This document shows positions 8,672-18,875 of a DNA stretch of 39,950 bases, in pieces. The stretch covers positions 1 through 39,950 of the forward strand of contig CANGJE010000015.1 of NCBI GenBank assembly GCA_947454305.1, written 5' to 3'. Position numbers and translations under genes: made by a program. The DNA is from Oxalobacteraceae bacterium (GTDB taxonomy: Bacteria; Pseudomonadota; Gammaproteobacteria; Burkholderiales; Burkholderiaceae_D). The first letter of the stretch is position 1. Each line of letters starts with the position of its first letter. The notes under the pieces are model-generated. The model ran no database searches. It was not told the origin of the DNA and was given only the letters and a program-made list of their open reading frames with translations.

Positions 8672-9634
8672 ATGCTTAGCGAATTTCAACTCATCGATCG
8701 GTATTTCAAACGCAGCTCACGAGCGGGTGGCCCCGTACAACTTGGGGTGGGTGATGATTGCGCGTTACTCCAACCACCGAGTGGTGAGCTGTTAGCGGTT
8801 TCTACTGACATGCTGATTGAAGGTCGGCATTTTTTCGCTGGCGCTAATCCTTACGATTTGGGTCATAAAGCGCTGGCGGTGAATCTTTCTGACCTCGCTG
8901 CCATGGGTGCGCAACCCATCAGCTTTACCTTAGCACTGGCCTTACCGACATCAGACCCTCATTGGCTACAACCCTTCTCGGAGGGTTTATTTTATCTAGC
9001 TGATGCTGAGGGGATAGAACTCATCGGTGGCGATACCACGCGCGGGCCACTCGCCATTAGCATCACCGTGATTGGTAGTGTGTCAAATACGCAGGCGCTC
9101 AAACGCAGCGGCACGCATGAAGGAGATGAATTATGGGTCTCAGGAACCCTAGGCGATGCGCGTCTTGCTCTGGAAGTTTTGCAAAATAAACGCACTCTTG
9201 CGCCTGATCTGTTAGCGAAAGCTTCTGAACGACTACACCGCCCCCACCCTCGCGTCGCTCTGGGTTTAGCTTTGCGCGGTATTGCCAGCGCTGCGATTGA
9301 TGTATCCGATGGCTTGTTAGGTGATCTGGGACATTTACTCAATCAGTCATCACTAAGCGCTACCCTGTTCGCTGACGATCTGCCATTTGGTGATGCATTA
9401 GCCAGTCAAACTACTGATACACGCTATGCGTTGGCATTAAATGGTGGTGATGACTATGAGTTATGTTTCAGCGCTGCGTTGGATCAACATCAAGCTGTCA
9501 TCGATGCAGGACATCGCAGTCAGACCCCTGTGACCTGCATTGGTCGGTTAACTAAAGGATCGGGCATTCATGTGCAAGATCATCAAGGCAATCTCATTTC
9601 AGCCGTCAATCAATCCTTCGATCATTTCAATTAA
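8672..9634 (+). CDS. thiL: thiamine-monophosphate kinase
   Basis: ThiL phosphorylates thiamine phosphate to thiamine diphosphate with ATP, the last step of cofactor synthesis. The 320-aa protein has the family's N-terminal FxLIDRYF opening, the metal and nucleotide motif GVGDDCALL (about 26-34), STDMLIEGRHF, the NLSDLAAMGAQP helix start and a later DVSDGLLGDLGH segment. Length is normal. It is followed 9 bp later by pgpA; thiL-pgpA-cinA is a common proteobacterial order. No Shine-Dalgarno is obvious before the ATG; a TAGAAT lies six bases upstream, which would fit a leaderless or very short-leader transcript. Confidence 0.96.
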   Translation: MLSEFQLIDRYFKRSSRAGGPVQLGVGDDCALLQPPSGELLAVSTDMLIEGRHFFAGANPYDLGHKALAVNLSDLAAMGAQPISFTLALALPTSDPHWLQPFSEGLFYLADAEGIELIGGDTTRGPLAISITVIGSVSNTQALKRSGTHEGDELWVSGTLGDARLALEVLQNKRTLAPDLLAKASERLHRPHPRVALGLALRGIASAAIDVSDGLLGDLGHLLNQSSLSATLFADDLPFGDALASQTTDTRYALALNGGDDYELCFSAALDQHQAVIDAGHRSQTPVTCIGRLTKGSGIHVQDHQGNLISAVNQSFDHFN

Positions 9635-9643
9635 AAACTCATC

Positions 9644-10177
9644 GTGAATTCTTCAACACCCAGCCCTGGCTTAGATAGAACGCCGATACTTCGCCCCGGG
9701 GTGAATTTCATGTTGTCGCATCCCGCACATATGTTGTCACTGGGCTTGGGTAGCGGACTTTCACGCATTGTGCCTGGCACGGTCGGGACTCTGTTTGGTT
9801 GGTTACTGTTTCACGCGCTATCAGTGCGTTGGCCAGACATCATGACGCCCTCAACGTGGGCATGGGTCATCTTGGGTGGATTTATCGTTGGTGTATGGGC
9901 ATGCAATAAAACAGGACATGCACTCGGCGTGTTAGATCACGGCGCGATGGTGTGGGATGAAATCATTGCTATCTGGCTCGTGATGGTATTCGTCACGCCG
10001 GCGAGTTTTAAAGTGCAGCTGTGGGCTTTTTTAGTGTTTCGTGCGTTTGACATGATCAAACCTCCACCGATACGTCAGTTTGAGCAAAAATTTAAAGGCG
10101 GGTTTGGCGTGATGGGCGACGATATCATCGCGGCTTTTTTTACCCTGCTTGTGTTTGCGCTATGGCGTTTTATTTAG
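9644..10177 (+). CDS. pgpA: phosphatidylglycerophosphatase A
   Basis: PgpA removes the phosphate of phosphatidylglycerol phosphate at the inner membrane to give phosphatidylglycerol. The 177-aa protein shows the family pattern: SGLSRIVPGTVGTLFGW (about 38-54), the acidic V-W-D-E-I segment near residue 104, RAFDMIKPPPIR, and GVMGDDIIAA near the C-terminus. Several hydrophobic helices fit a membrane enzyme. The GTG at 9644 gives the N-terminal extension before FMLSHPAH that I recall in betaproteobacterial PgpA. It follows thiL by 9 bp and is probably co-transcribed with it. Confidence 0.95.
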   Translation: MNSSTPSPGLDRTPILRPGVNFMLSHPAHMLSLGLGSGLSRIVPGTVGTLFGWLLFHALSVRWPDIMTPSTWAWVILGGFIVGVWACNKTGHALGVLDHGAMVWDEIIAIWLVMVFVTPASFKVQLWAFLVFRAFDMIKPPPIRQFEQKFKGGFGVMGDDIIAAFFTLLVFALWRFI

Positions 10178-10220
10178 TTTTGTCACGACGTACTTAAGCG
10201 TCGTAAAAAAGGAAGTTGTC

Positions 10221-10706
10221 ATGGACACATTGAATGATCTAGCTACCGACGTTGGTAAAGCACTCAAGCAGCGCGGCTGGTTACTGGCAACGGCTGAATC
10301 CATTACCGGCGGCAGCATATCGCAAGCGATTACCGATATTCCCGGTTCGTCAGAGTGGTTTGACTGTGGCTTTGTGACGTATTCGAATGGATCTAAAACA
10401 CAATTTCTTGACGTGCCAGAAGCGTTGATTGCTCAGCATGGCGCCGTCAGCGAAGAAGTCGCGGCTGAGATGGCCAAGGGCACACTGGTAAATACCGATG
10501 CACACATCACGCTTTCAACGACAGGTATTGCAGGGCCCGGCGGAGCGGTTCCGGGTAAGCCCGTGGGCACGGTTTGTTTTGGTTGGGCATGCGAAAAGCG
10601 TGTGCATACAGAGCGAGTCGTGTTTGCTGGTGATCGACATTCCGTGCGAACACAGACAGCAGAACATGCGCTAAAAGGCTTACTGAAATTTATGGAGCAA
10701 CTTTAA
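10221..10706 (+). CDS. pncC: nicotinamide-nucleotide amidohydrolase (CinA C-terminal family)
   Basis: This 161-aa stand-alone CinA C-terminal domain deamidates nicotinamide mononucleotide to nicotinic acid mononucleotide in pyridine nucleotide recycling. Visible signatures are ATAESITGGSISQAI (about residues 22-36), the FVTYSNGSK segment, GAVSEEVAAEMA and TTGIAGPGGAVPGKPVG. The ATG at 10221 has AAGGAAG about five nt upstream. An in-frame ATG at 10149 would run back into pgpA and lacks a ribosome site. It lies 43 bp after pgpA and probably shares its transcript. Confidence 0.94.
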   Translation: MDTLNDLATDVGKALKQRGWLLATAESITGGSISQAITDIPGSSEWFDCGFVTYSNGSKTQFLDVPEALIAQHGAVSEEVAAEMAKGTLVNTDAHITLSTTGIAGPGGAVPGKPVGTVCFGWACEKRVHTERVVFAGDRHSVRTQTAEHALKGLLKFMEQL

Positions 10707-10992
10707 GAAATAAAGTTGTGCGTTGTTCGACTGCTAGTAAGACACTTATTGCATCAGATCGTGTTGAACACACAAGACAATTTTTACCGGCTGTCTGAAA
10801 ATTTGATGATCGAACTTCAAATTCATATACAAGCCAATTATTAGCGCGCATCCCATTTTTTGAATAACCATATCGAAATTTTCGATCACGATTTTCAATC
10901 ATCTTGAGCCTACCCATACTCCGCTGGCCGTTGCCTTTGGATGGTTTCGTCAGATGGTGATAACCGCATTGGTCTTCATGATCAGTGATCAT
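10690..10992 (-). CDS. possible small hypothetical protein
   Basis: This 100-aa frame fills most of the 383-bp gap between pncC and pyrF and overlaps the end of pncC by 17 bp. I do not recognise it. It is basic, with a Lys/Arg-rich first half and a Cys-x-x-Cys-like pair (CLVC) near residue 72. It has no signal peptide or membrane helix, and no convincing Shine-Dalgarno before the ATG. The ATG lies in a perfect 15-nt palindrome (ATGATCA-G-TGATCAT, 10978-10992). It may be a real orphan gene, a gene remnant or chance. If it is not coding, the gap holds only the hairpin at 10698-10718. Confidence 0.3.
   Translation of the reverse strand: MITDHEDQCGYHHLTKPSKGNGQRSMGRLKMIENRDRKFRYGYSKNGMRANNWLVYEFEVRSSNFQTAGKNCLVCSTRSDAISVLLAVEQRTTLFLKVAP
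10698..10718. terminator. hairpin at the pncC stop codon
   Basis: CAACTTTA (10698-10705) and TAAAGTTG (10711-10718) form a perfect 8-bp stem with a 5-nt loop over the pncC TAA. It may end pncC transcription, but no uninterrupted T-run follows. Confidence 0.4.
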
Positions 10993-11089
10993 TTTTCTGC
11001 CGAGGCTGGCTTAAGGCACGGCCCCTAAATTCAGCAGTCGTTGCTATCGGTAAGCATTGTCACTAAGACTTTGGACAACACCGCAATGT

Positions 11090-11914
11090 TTACGCAGAAC
11101 GAAACTGATTGATGGCATCGCGTGTTTGCAGCGCGACACGCGATGCCGCCTCAGCAAAACTCTCATTACCCTCAGGCTTTGCATAAAGAATGGCGCGCGA
11201 TGAATTAATCATCATGCCAGCGCCTGTCGAGCTTCGCCCTGCTTTAACGGTCGCCTCGATGTCGCCACCTTGCGCACCAATACCAGGCACCAGCAAAGGC
11301 ATATCACCGACGATTTTTCTAACTTGCTCAAGTTCGTGTGGGAAGGTTGCGCCGACCACTAAGCCACACTGGCCGTGTTGATTCCATTTTTCTGACACCA
11401 TGCGTGCAACGCGCTGATACAAAGGCACGCCATCAATCGTCAGGAATTGCAAATCCGAACCGCCGGGATTCGATGTGCGGCACAGGATAATGGCACCACG
11501 ATCCTTCCATTCCAAATACGGCGCAACAGAATCAAACCCCATGTACGGATTTAAGGTGACTGCATCGGCGTCGTAACGCTCGAATGCCTCGCGTGCATAT
11601 TGTTCAGCAGTTGAACCGATATCTCCACGCTTAGCATCCAGCACAATCGGAATATCAGGATAGTTTTGTTTCAGATAATCACAGATCGCTTGCAGTTGAT
11701 CTTCAGCAGCCAACGCTGCGAAATAAGCAATTTGCGGCTTGAAAGCGCAGGCATAGGAAGCGGTGGCGTCGATGATGGCTTTGCAAAACAAAAAAATCGC
11801 CTCCGGCTTATCTTTAAATTCAGCAGGGAACCGCGCCACATCGGGATCCAATCCCACACAAAGCAGTGAATGATGGTTTGCTGTTGCAACAGCTAGTTTT
11901 TCAGTGAATTTCAC
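11090..11914 (-). CDS. pyrF: orotidine 5'-phosphate decarboxylase
   Basis: PyrF makes UMP from orotidine monophosphate, the last step of pyrimidine synthesis. The 274-aa protein has LCVGLDPD near residue 18, the catalytic D-A-K-R-G-D motif (93-98, Lys95), AVTLNPYMG and the phosphate-binding region [10 protein letters not shown] followed by SSRAILYA. Length and the NPGG insert match the longer PyrF subfamily 2 that is typical of betaproteobacteria. The start is GTG. It stands alone: 175 bp beyond its stop lies the small uncertain frame, and an EamA gene diverges from its start. Confidence 0.96.
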   Translation of the reverse strand: MKFTEKLAVATANHHSLLCVGLDPDVARFPAEFKDKPEAIFLFCKAIIDATASYACAFKPQIAYFAALAAEDQLQAICDYLKQNYPDIPIVLDAKRGDIGSTAEQYAREAFERYDADAVTLNPYMGFDSVAPYLEWKDRGAIILCRTSNPGGSDLQFLTIDGVPLYQRVARMVSEKWNQHGQCGLVVGATFPHELEQVRKIVGDMPLLVPGIGAQGGDIEATVKAGRSSTGAGMMINSSRAILYAKPEGNESFAEAASRVALQTRDAINQFRSA

Positions 11915-11968
11915 GATAGTCGAATTGAAAAGTTTGAGGCCATGGTGTACCCGATATTGTAGCCGGTC

Positions 11969-12895
11969 ATGCTATTGTCTCGCCCCATGAGACATCTCAA
12001 CCGCAAAGATCTGGTGCTGCTCGCGCTTTTAACGCTGTTTTGGGGCCTGAATTGGCCAGTGATGAAAATAGGTGTGCGCGAATTTCCGCCGCTGACTTTT
12101 CGCGTGCTAAGCATGGTCGGTGGCCTCGCTGTTATTTGGCTCGTAGCTCGATTGCAAGGTGTTTCGCTCGCTATTCCAAAGGGTGAGTCCCGAACCATCA
12201 TCAAACTAGCTATCCCTAACATGCTGATATGGCATTCGCTCATTATTATTGGCGTAAAAATGTTGTCATCAGGTCGTGCTGCCATCCTTGGTTACACCAT
12301 GCCCGCTTGGGCGGTCTTGGCCGGTCTGGTATTTTTTGGTGAACGTATCAATCGCTCATCTTTAGTCGGTATTCTGCTGGCCATGTCGGGAGCGATGCTC
12401 TTACTATCGAGCGAGTTTTCGCGAATATCCGGGCAACCACTGGGAACATTGTTGGTGTTGATTGCCGCCGCTGGCTGGGGTTTTGGAACCGTGCTCATGA
12501 AACGCACCATCATCGACATGCCCACCTTATCGCTCACTTTTTGGATGTTGGCTTTTGCCAGCACCTGCATTACGTTGATCGCGCTAATCGTTGAGGGCCC
12601 ACGCATGCGCTGGCCGAACTCGGTAGAGTGGCTATGCATCGCTTACAACGCGATTATTATTTTTGGTTTCGCTCATTTGGTGTGGTTCAAACTGGCGCGC
12701 ATACTTCCACCTGTCGCATCCAGTTTGTCGGTGATGTTCATTCCGGTATTAGGTACATTTTCAGGTGCGTGGATACTCGGTGAAACGCCGCACTGGCAAG
12801 ATTACGCTGCGATTGTGTTGATTTTGGGAGCGATGTCGACAGTTATGTTCAAACCCAAACAAAATGCCGCGACAGTGACTCAAGAAAATTTATGA
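11969..12895 (+). CDS. EamA/DMT-family membrane transporter
   Basis: The 308-aa protein has about ten hydrophobic helices arranged as two EamA repeats, with [19 protein letters not shown] at the start of the first and [15 protein letters not shown] at the start of the second. The [18 protein letters not shown] ending is also typical. Drug/metabolite transporters of this type export amino acids, nucleosides or other small metabolites. The substrate is not readable. An ATG at 11987, just before RHLNRKDL, is an equally possible start; neither has a strong ribosome site. It converges with dacB, with 19 bp between stops. Confidence 0.9.
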   Translation: MLLSRPMRHLNRKDLVLLALLTLFWGLNWPVMKIGVREFPPLTFRVLSMVGGLAVIWLVARLQGVSLAIPKGESRTIIKLAIPNMLIWHSLIIIGVKMLSSGRAAILGYTMPAWAVLAGLVFFGERINRSSLVGILLAMSGAMLLLSSEFSRISGQPLGTLLVLIAAAGWGFGTVLMKRTIIDMPTLSLTFWMLAFASTCITLIALIVEGPRMRWPNSVEWLCIAYNAIIIFGFAHLVWFKLARILPPVASSLSVMFIPVLGTFSGAWILGETPHWQDYAAIVLILGAMSTVMFKPKQNAATVTQENL

Positions 12896-12914
12896 TTCAA
12901 CGCGGCATTGCGCG

Positions 12915-14345
12915 TTAATAGTTTTCGTAAATCCATTCGAGCAATTCGTTAAAACTCGATCTGGCTGAATTCGCTTCTGCATGATTGATCATGCAAACGA
13001 CACTGATCCAACGACCCGATTTTGCTTTCACGTAGCCCGCAATGCTAGCCACATCGTTAAGACTGCCAGTTTTTATGTGAGCTCGGGTCTTAACCGCAGA
13101 ATTTTTAAGCGTTCGAATCATCGTGCCGTCAACGCCCACAATGGGTAACGAGGCGATAAATTCCGGCATATAGGGACTTCGCCACGCATGGTTAAGCACT
13201 GTACTTAATGCCTCAGCACTCAAGCGCTCTTGTCGCGACAAGCCCGCACCATTTTCAATCACAACATGTTGAGTATTAACACCTATGGTTTCTAACCATG
13301 CTTTTGCTTGCGCCGCACCTGCTTCTGCGGTCACTGGCGAGCCAGTAGGTGACATGGCAAGACTCAGTAATAATTGGCGCGCCATCACATTATTGCTGTG
13401 TTTATTAATGTCGCGAATAATTTGTGACAATGCGGGTGACTCCCATTGCAGAAGTTCGCGCGCACTTTCTGATTTTTTTTCTTCGCGCATCACGCCAGTC
13501 ATGCTGCCACCCAGCTCACGCCACAACTGCCGAAAAACTGCGTCGAAATAGCGTGCATGATTCAGCGTATGCGCATGCAATACCAGCACTTGCTCACCGC
13601 AATCTACGGAATAGCTACCTGAGAAATGTATGGATGATGGATCAACGACTGGCCCTAATTTTTCACGCCAGTTGATACAGGGCTGAGTATCTAGTTTAGG
13701 CGGCTCGATTAAAAAATCGACCATCGGCGGCTCCATCGCGACACGCACACTCTGCGTTTGCACATCGGGAAAAAATCGTAAGCTAATAGCTTTCGCGTCG
13801 AGCAAGAGCGCATCGGGCAGCGCGTTATAAGCACGATGGGGCAAGCCATCAAATGCCGCCGCATCTTCCAGCGTTGTTTGAAACAGGCTGCGATCTAGTA
13901 CTAAGTCGCCATGAATCTCACGCACACCTAAGCTACGTAGTCGACGCAACAAACGTGCAAGATCTTCATGCGCCAATCGTGGATCACCTCCTGCTTGAAT
14001 AACTACATCCCCATCTAGCACATCACCTGCGAGATTACCTTGCACATATACGCGCGTAATCCAGCGGTAATCCGGACCCAACAGGTCTAAGGCCGCAGCT
14101 GTTGTCACCAGTTTCATGACCGATGCAGGATTAAAAGCGCGTTGTTGATTATGAGAGGCCAGTACTTGCCCATCGAGCGCTCTAACATCGAGGGTAACCG
14201 CCGCTGGAGGAATGCCCGATAGCGCAAGCGATTTGCCAAATGACGTGGGCAAGCCGCTACCGTGCGGCAGCGTAGTACAAGCTGACAAGAACATCACTAT
14301 TAAAAACAAGGCCCATCGGCCGAATAAGCTAGAGCTTAGAATCAT
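12915..14345 (-). CDS. dacB: D-alanyl-D-alanine carboxypeptidase/endopeptidase (PBP4, peptidase S13)
   Basis: PBP4 trims peptidoglycan stem peptides and cuts cross-links in the periplasm. The 476-aa protein carries all three penicillin-binding motifs: S-V-M-K (Ser75, Lys78), S-N-N in INKHSNNVMARQ in the middle, and K-T-G in AHIKTGSLND near the C-terminus. The N-terminus is a hydrophobic signal with lipobox L-S-A-C (Cys23), so it is probably a lipoprotein, not a free periplasmic enzyme. Length matches the S13 family. It is a single gene, divergent from the ornithine cyclodeaminase-like gene. Confidence 0.95.
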   Translation of the reverse strand: MILSSSLFGRWALFLIVMFLSACTTLPHGSGLPTSFGKSLALSGIPPAAVTLDVRALDGQVLASHNQQRAFNPASVMKLVTTAAALDLLGPDYRWITRVYVQGNLAGDVLDGDVVIQAGGDPRLAHEDLARLLRRLRSLGVREIHGDLVLDRSLFQTTLEDAAAFDGLPHRAYNALPDALLLDAKAISLRFFPDVQTQSVRVAMEPPMVDFLIEPPKLDTQPCINWREKLGPVVDPSSIHFSGSYSVDCGEQVLVLHAHTLNHARYFDAVFRQLWRELGGSMTGVMREEKKSESARELLQWESPALSQIIRDINKHSNNVMARQLLLSLAMSPTGSPVTAEAGAAQAKAWLETIGVNTQHVVIENGAGLSRQERLSAEALSTVLNHAWRSPYMPEFIASLPIVGVDGTMIRTLKNSAVKTRAHIKTGSLNDVASIAGYVKAKSGRWISVVCMINHAEANSARSSFNELLEWIYENY

Positions 14346-14463
14346 TCGCGCTGCCTTCGATTAGATTGCCTAGATTATCCCACGTGATGTAAGTACCTTT
14401 AGCTACAATAGACCCATAGCGCAGCTTCACCTGAGCGCACGATTTTTATGGGATACGAGTGTA

Positions 14464-15420
14464 ATGCTTCCTTTTATTAACGGCTCCGAACTCAAACACT
14501 ATCTGCCTTATCCCACGCTGATAGAAGCTTTGCGAAAAACGTTCACGCAAGTGAATCATGCACCACTGCGTCACGCGCATCGCGTATCTGAAACGGGTCC
14601 GACGACACTATTGATTATGCCCGTATGGCAGGAATCAAAACAGCTTGGTCTTAAAGTAGTCACCGTCGCACCTGAGAACCGCGCCTTGGGTTTACCGACA
14701 GTGCATGCTTTGTTTATTTTGATGGCTACGGCTACCGGTGTGCCGATTGCACTTATGGATGGCGAACAGCTCACACTTCGACGTACAGCGGCAGCGTCTG
14801 CTTTAGCTTCGGATTATTTATCGCGCAAAGACAGTCATCATCTTTTGTTAGTGGGTACAGGGCGCTTGGCGCCGCACATGGCGATCGCCCATTGCATGAT
14901 GCGTCAGATTCAACAAGTTAGCGTATGGGGACGAAATTCGCAAAGCGTTACACAAACTGCCAAGGCTTTACGTGAAGAAGGCTTACCCGAGCATATCGCT
15001 ATTATTGAGTCACATGACTTATCGCAATCAGCCCAACAAGCAGACATCATCTGTTGTGCAACCACGAGTAAAGAACCATTGATTTTTCACGACTGGATAA
15101 AACCTGGGACACATATCGATCTGGTTGGCGGATTTAGACCCGACATGCGCGAAGCGGATGATGCCCTGATGTGTCATGCACAAATTTTTGTCGATACGTT
15201 TGAAGGTACACTCGCTGAAGCAGGTGATGTAATTCAACCCCTACAACAGGGATTGATGACTCGTGATGCTGTTCGTGCAGAGTTAGCCGATCTGACAGCC
15301 CAACGTCATGCAGGTCGGAGTAATGACGACGAAATCACCGTCTTTAAGTCGGTGGGTACAGCGATTGAAGATTTGTGCGCAGCCAGTCTGGCTTGGAATA
15401 CATGGAAATCAGTTACTTAA
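14464..15420 (+). CDS. ornithine cyclodeaminase / mu-crystallin family protein
   Basis: The 318-aa protein has the OCD/mu-crystallin layout: an N-terminal substrate domain with LGLKVVTVAPENRALGLPTVHALFIL in two segments and LMDGEQLTLRRTAAASALA, then a Rossmann domain with LLVGTGRLAPHMA (about 128-140) and the closing G-x-F-R-P-D-M-R-E stretch near residue 220. Members deaminate ornithine or reduce ketimines and imino acids with NAD(P). The residues seen do not settle which reaction applies. It converges with the pirin gene, with 8 bp between the stops. Confidence 0.9.
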   Translation: MLPFINGSELKHYLPYPTLIEALRKTFTQVNHAPLRHAHRVSETGPTTLLIMPVWQESKQLGLKVVTVAPENRALGLPTVHALFILMATATGVPIALMDGEQLTLRRTAAASALASDYLSRKDSHHLLLVGTGRLAPHMAIAHCMMRQIQQVSVWGRNSQSVTQTAKALREEGLPEHIAIIESHDLSQSAQQADIICCATTSKEPLIFHDWIKPGTHIDLVGGFRPDMREADDALMCHAQIFVDTFEGTLAEAGDVIQPLQQGLMTRDAVRAELADLTAQRHAGRSNDDEITVFKSVGTAIEDLCAASLAWNTWKSVT

Positions 15421-15428
15421 TTAATTAC

Positions 15429-16316
15429 TCATCGTTTCAGTGCATCTGGCAATGGAATGAATTCTGATTCACCCGGCACAGTTGCAAAGCGTTGATGTAA
15501 CCAATCGTCGCTGGCTTGTCGAATTCGCTCATCACTGCTCGATACAAAATTCCAAGCCATTGTCCGTGACCCATCTAAGGGTTCCCCGCCAAGTATCATC
15601 ACGACCGCGCCCTGAGATCCACCACGAATCTCTAAACCTGCGCCAGTGCGTACGACGAGTAAGCAGCCTGCGCTATGCACTCCATCCACTCCACACTCAA
15701 TTTCACCACTTACTATATAGAGAGCCTGTTCGGCATATTCAGCAGGCAAGGAAAAATGTGCTGATGGCTGCAAGCTTAATTGCGCATACACCAATGGTGA
15801 TCGAGTCGGCAAGGTCGAGTGCATTCCCATAAAGCTTCCTGCTACCAATACTATGTGTACGCCATCGAGCAGTAGTGTCGATAACTCCGATGCTTTTTGG
15901 TGAGTGAAATCAGGTTCACACTCTTCATCCGCTTGCGGTAGTGCGACCCAACATTGCAAACCATATAAAGACGATGCTCGTTCGCGTTCTGGCGTATCAC
16001 TTCGCTCCGAATGCACAATACCGCGCCCTGCTGTCATCCAATTGACTTCACCGGGTCGAATAGTTTGTACATAGCCCAAACTATCGCGATGCAAAATTTC
16101 GCCTTCCAACAACCAGGTAACCGTTGCCAGACCAATGTGAGGATGAGGACGAACATCTAATCCTTTTCCTGGCGCTAGCGAGGTCGGGCCCATCTGATCA
16201 AGAAAAACAAACGGACCGACCATCCGACGCTCAGCAGCAGGAAGTGCTCGCCTGACCTGAAAGCCGCCACCCAGATCTCGAACACGCGGAACAATAATAG
16301 TTTCTAAATTTGACAC
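15429..16316 (-). CDS. pirin family bicupin protein
   Basis: The 295-aa protein has the pirin N-terminal cupin with metal ligands His58, His60, His102 and Glu104 (in RPHPHIG and IVHSE) and the conserved GEVNWMTAGRGI block. A C-terminal cupin starts near residue 170. Bacterial pirins bind Fe or another metal; some have quercetinase activity and others modulate metabolic enzymes. The start is GTG with GGAG nine nt upstream. No operon partner is visible, so the role is open. Confidence 0.93.
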   Translation of the reverse strand: MSNLETIIVPRVRDLGGGFQVRRALPAAERRMVGPFVFLDQMGPTSLAPGKGLDVRPHPHIGLATVTWLLEGEILHRDSLGYVQTIRPGEVNWMTAGRGIVHSERSDTPERERASSLYGLQCWVALPQADEECEPDFTHQKASELSTLLLDGVHIVLVAGSFMGMHSTLPTRSPLVYAQLSLQPSAHFSLPAEYAEQALYIVSGEIECGVDGVHSAGCLLVVRTGAGLEIRGGSQGAVVMILGGEPLDGSRTMAWNFVSSSDERIRQASDDWLHQRFATVPGESEFIPLPDALKR

Positions 16317-16493
16317 AGTTTATTCTCCACTGATGCGAATCATGCCAGATTGACCTCGCATGAAGGTCATGCCGCCGAATTCTGTTTATCAAAATAAAGA
16401 TTCAACAATGCTCACTAAATAGGCTGAAAAGTCGAGGATTATCAATTCGATATTCGATTTTGGATAATTTATATGAAGTTTTCAGAAGTGCTT

Positions 16494-16523
16494 CTTGAAA
16501 AAGCAGGACACCGTCCCTATACT
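16494..16523 (+). promoter_or_regulatory. groESL promoter (overlapping sigma32-like and sigma70-like elements)
   Basis: TTGAAA (16495-16500), a 17-nt spacer and TATACT (16518-16523) make a good sigma70 promoter. The same DNA reads CTTGAAA (16494-16500), 14 nt, CCCTATAC (16515-16522), close to the sigma32 heat-shock pattern CTTGAAA / CCCCATNT. The CIRCE operator begins at the last base of the -10. The rest of 16317-16651 shows no gene. Confidence 0.75.
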
Positions 16524-16549
16524 TAGCACTCGTTGGAGGAGAGTGCTAA
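16523..16549 (+). promoter_or_regulatory. CIRCE operator (HrcA binding site)
   Basis: TTAGCACTC (16523-16531), nine bases and GAGTGCTAA (16541-16549) match the CIRCE consensus at every position. HrcA bound here would cover the transcription start and repress groESL until heat or misfolded protein inactivates it. It implies an hrcA gene elsewhere in the genome. Confidence 0.95.
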
Positions 16550-16651
16550 CAACTCCCCTGGCAAAAAGTCTTTTCAAGTCCAGCCAGCGAAGTCTGGCCC
16601 CCAATTGGCTGGCGTACAAACAAACATAATTTATTGTTTTAAGGAGTTTTT

Positions 16652-16939
16652 ATGAAGATTCGTCCCTTGCACGACCGCATTGTCGTGAAACGCCTAGAGC
16701 AGGAAACCAAGACAGCGTCGGGCATCGTGATACCGGATCAGGCAGCAGAAAAGCCAGATCAAGGCGTGGTTACGGCCGTTGGTAACGGCAAAGTCGGCGA
16801 TGACGGCAAGGTTCGTCCTCTCGACGTCAAAGTCGGCGACAAAGTCCTTTTTGGAAAATATTCAGGTCAAACCGTCAAAGTTGGCGACGATGAATTGCTG
16901 GTCATGCGTGAAGACGACGTGATGGCTGTCGTTGAATAA
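16652..16939 (+). CDS. groES: co-chaperonin GroES
   Basis: GroES caps the GroEL ring as a heptamer during ATP-driven protein folding in the cytoplasm. The 95-aa protein begins [16 protein letters not shown], has the mobile loop around residues 17-32 ([11 protein letters not shown]) and ends with the usual [16 protein letters not shown] strand. AAGGAG lies 5 nt before the ATG. It is the first gene of the groESL operon and starts 48 bp before groEL. The long leader from the promoter at about 16530 has no other gene. Confidence 0.99.
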   Translation: MKIRPLHDRIVVKRLEQETKTASGIVIPDQAAEKPDQGVVTAVGNGKVGDDGKVRPLDVKVGDKVLFGKYSGQTVKVGDDELLVMREDDVMAVVE

Positions 16940-16954
16940 CGAATAAATTACTAA

Positions 16955-18640
<1,686 letters not shown>

Positions 18641-18669
18641 TCCAGAACCAACCGTTGCACTCTAAAAAA

Positions 18670-18693
18670 CCCGCGCACTGCGCGGGTTTTTTT
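18670..18693 (+). terminator. rho-independent terminator of groESL
   Basis: CCCGCGC (18670-18676), loop ACT and GCGCGGG (18680-18686) are followed by seven T. Six A precede the stem, so it could also work on the other strand. Confidence 0.95.
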
Positions 18694-18875
18694 ATGTCTT
18701 GAAATATACGAGCAATACCCACGAATCGTTTCAGTACAAAGCTTGCGTCACATCAGACGCACTGCTCGCATCACCAGAACTCTCACTTCGTAAAAGTTAC
18801 GCACTCATCACAATAAATTTTAACGATCAGTTTGATCGATTAAAAACCATGCGCAACAATTCACGAGGAGACGAC

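Noticed and set aside
18699..18875. Upstream extension of the ART-like gene to a TTG start
   Set aside because: The frame is open, but the ATG at 18876 has a GAGGAG site at ideal distance, and the extension would begin inside a promoter-like stretch.
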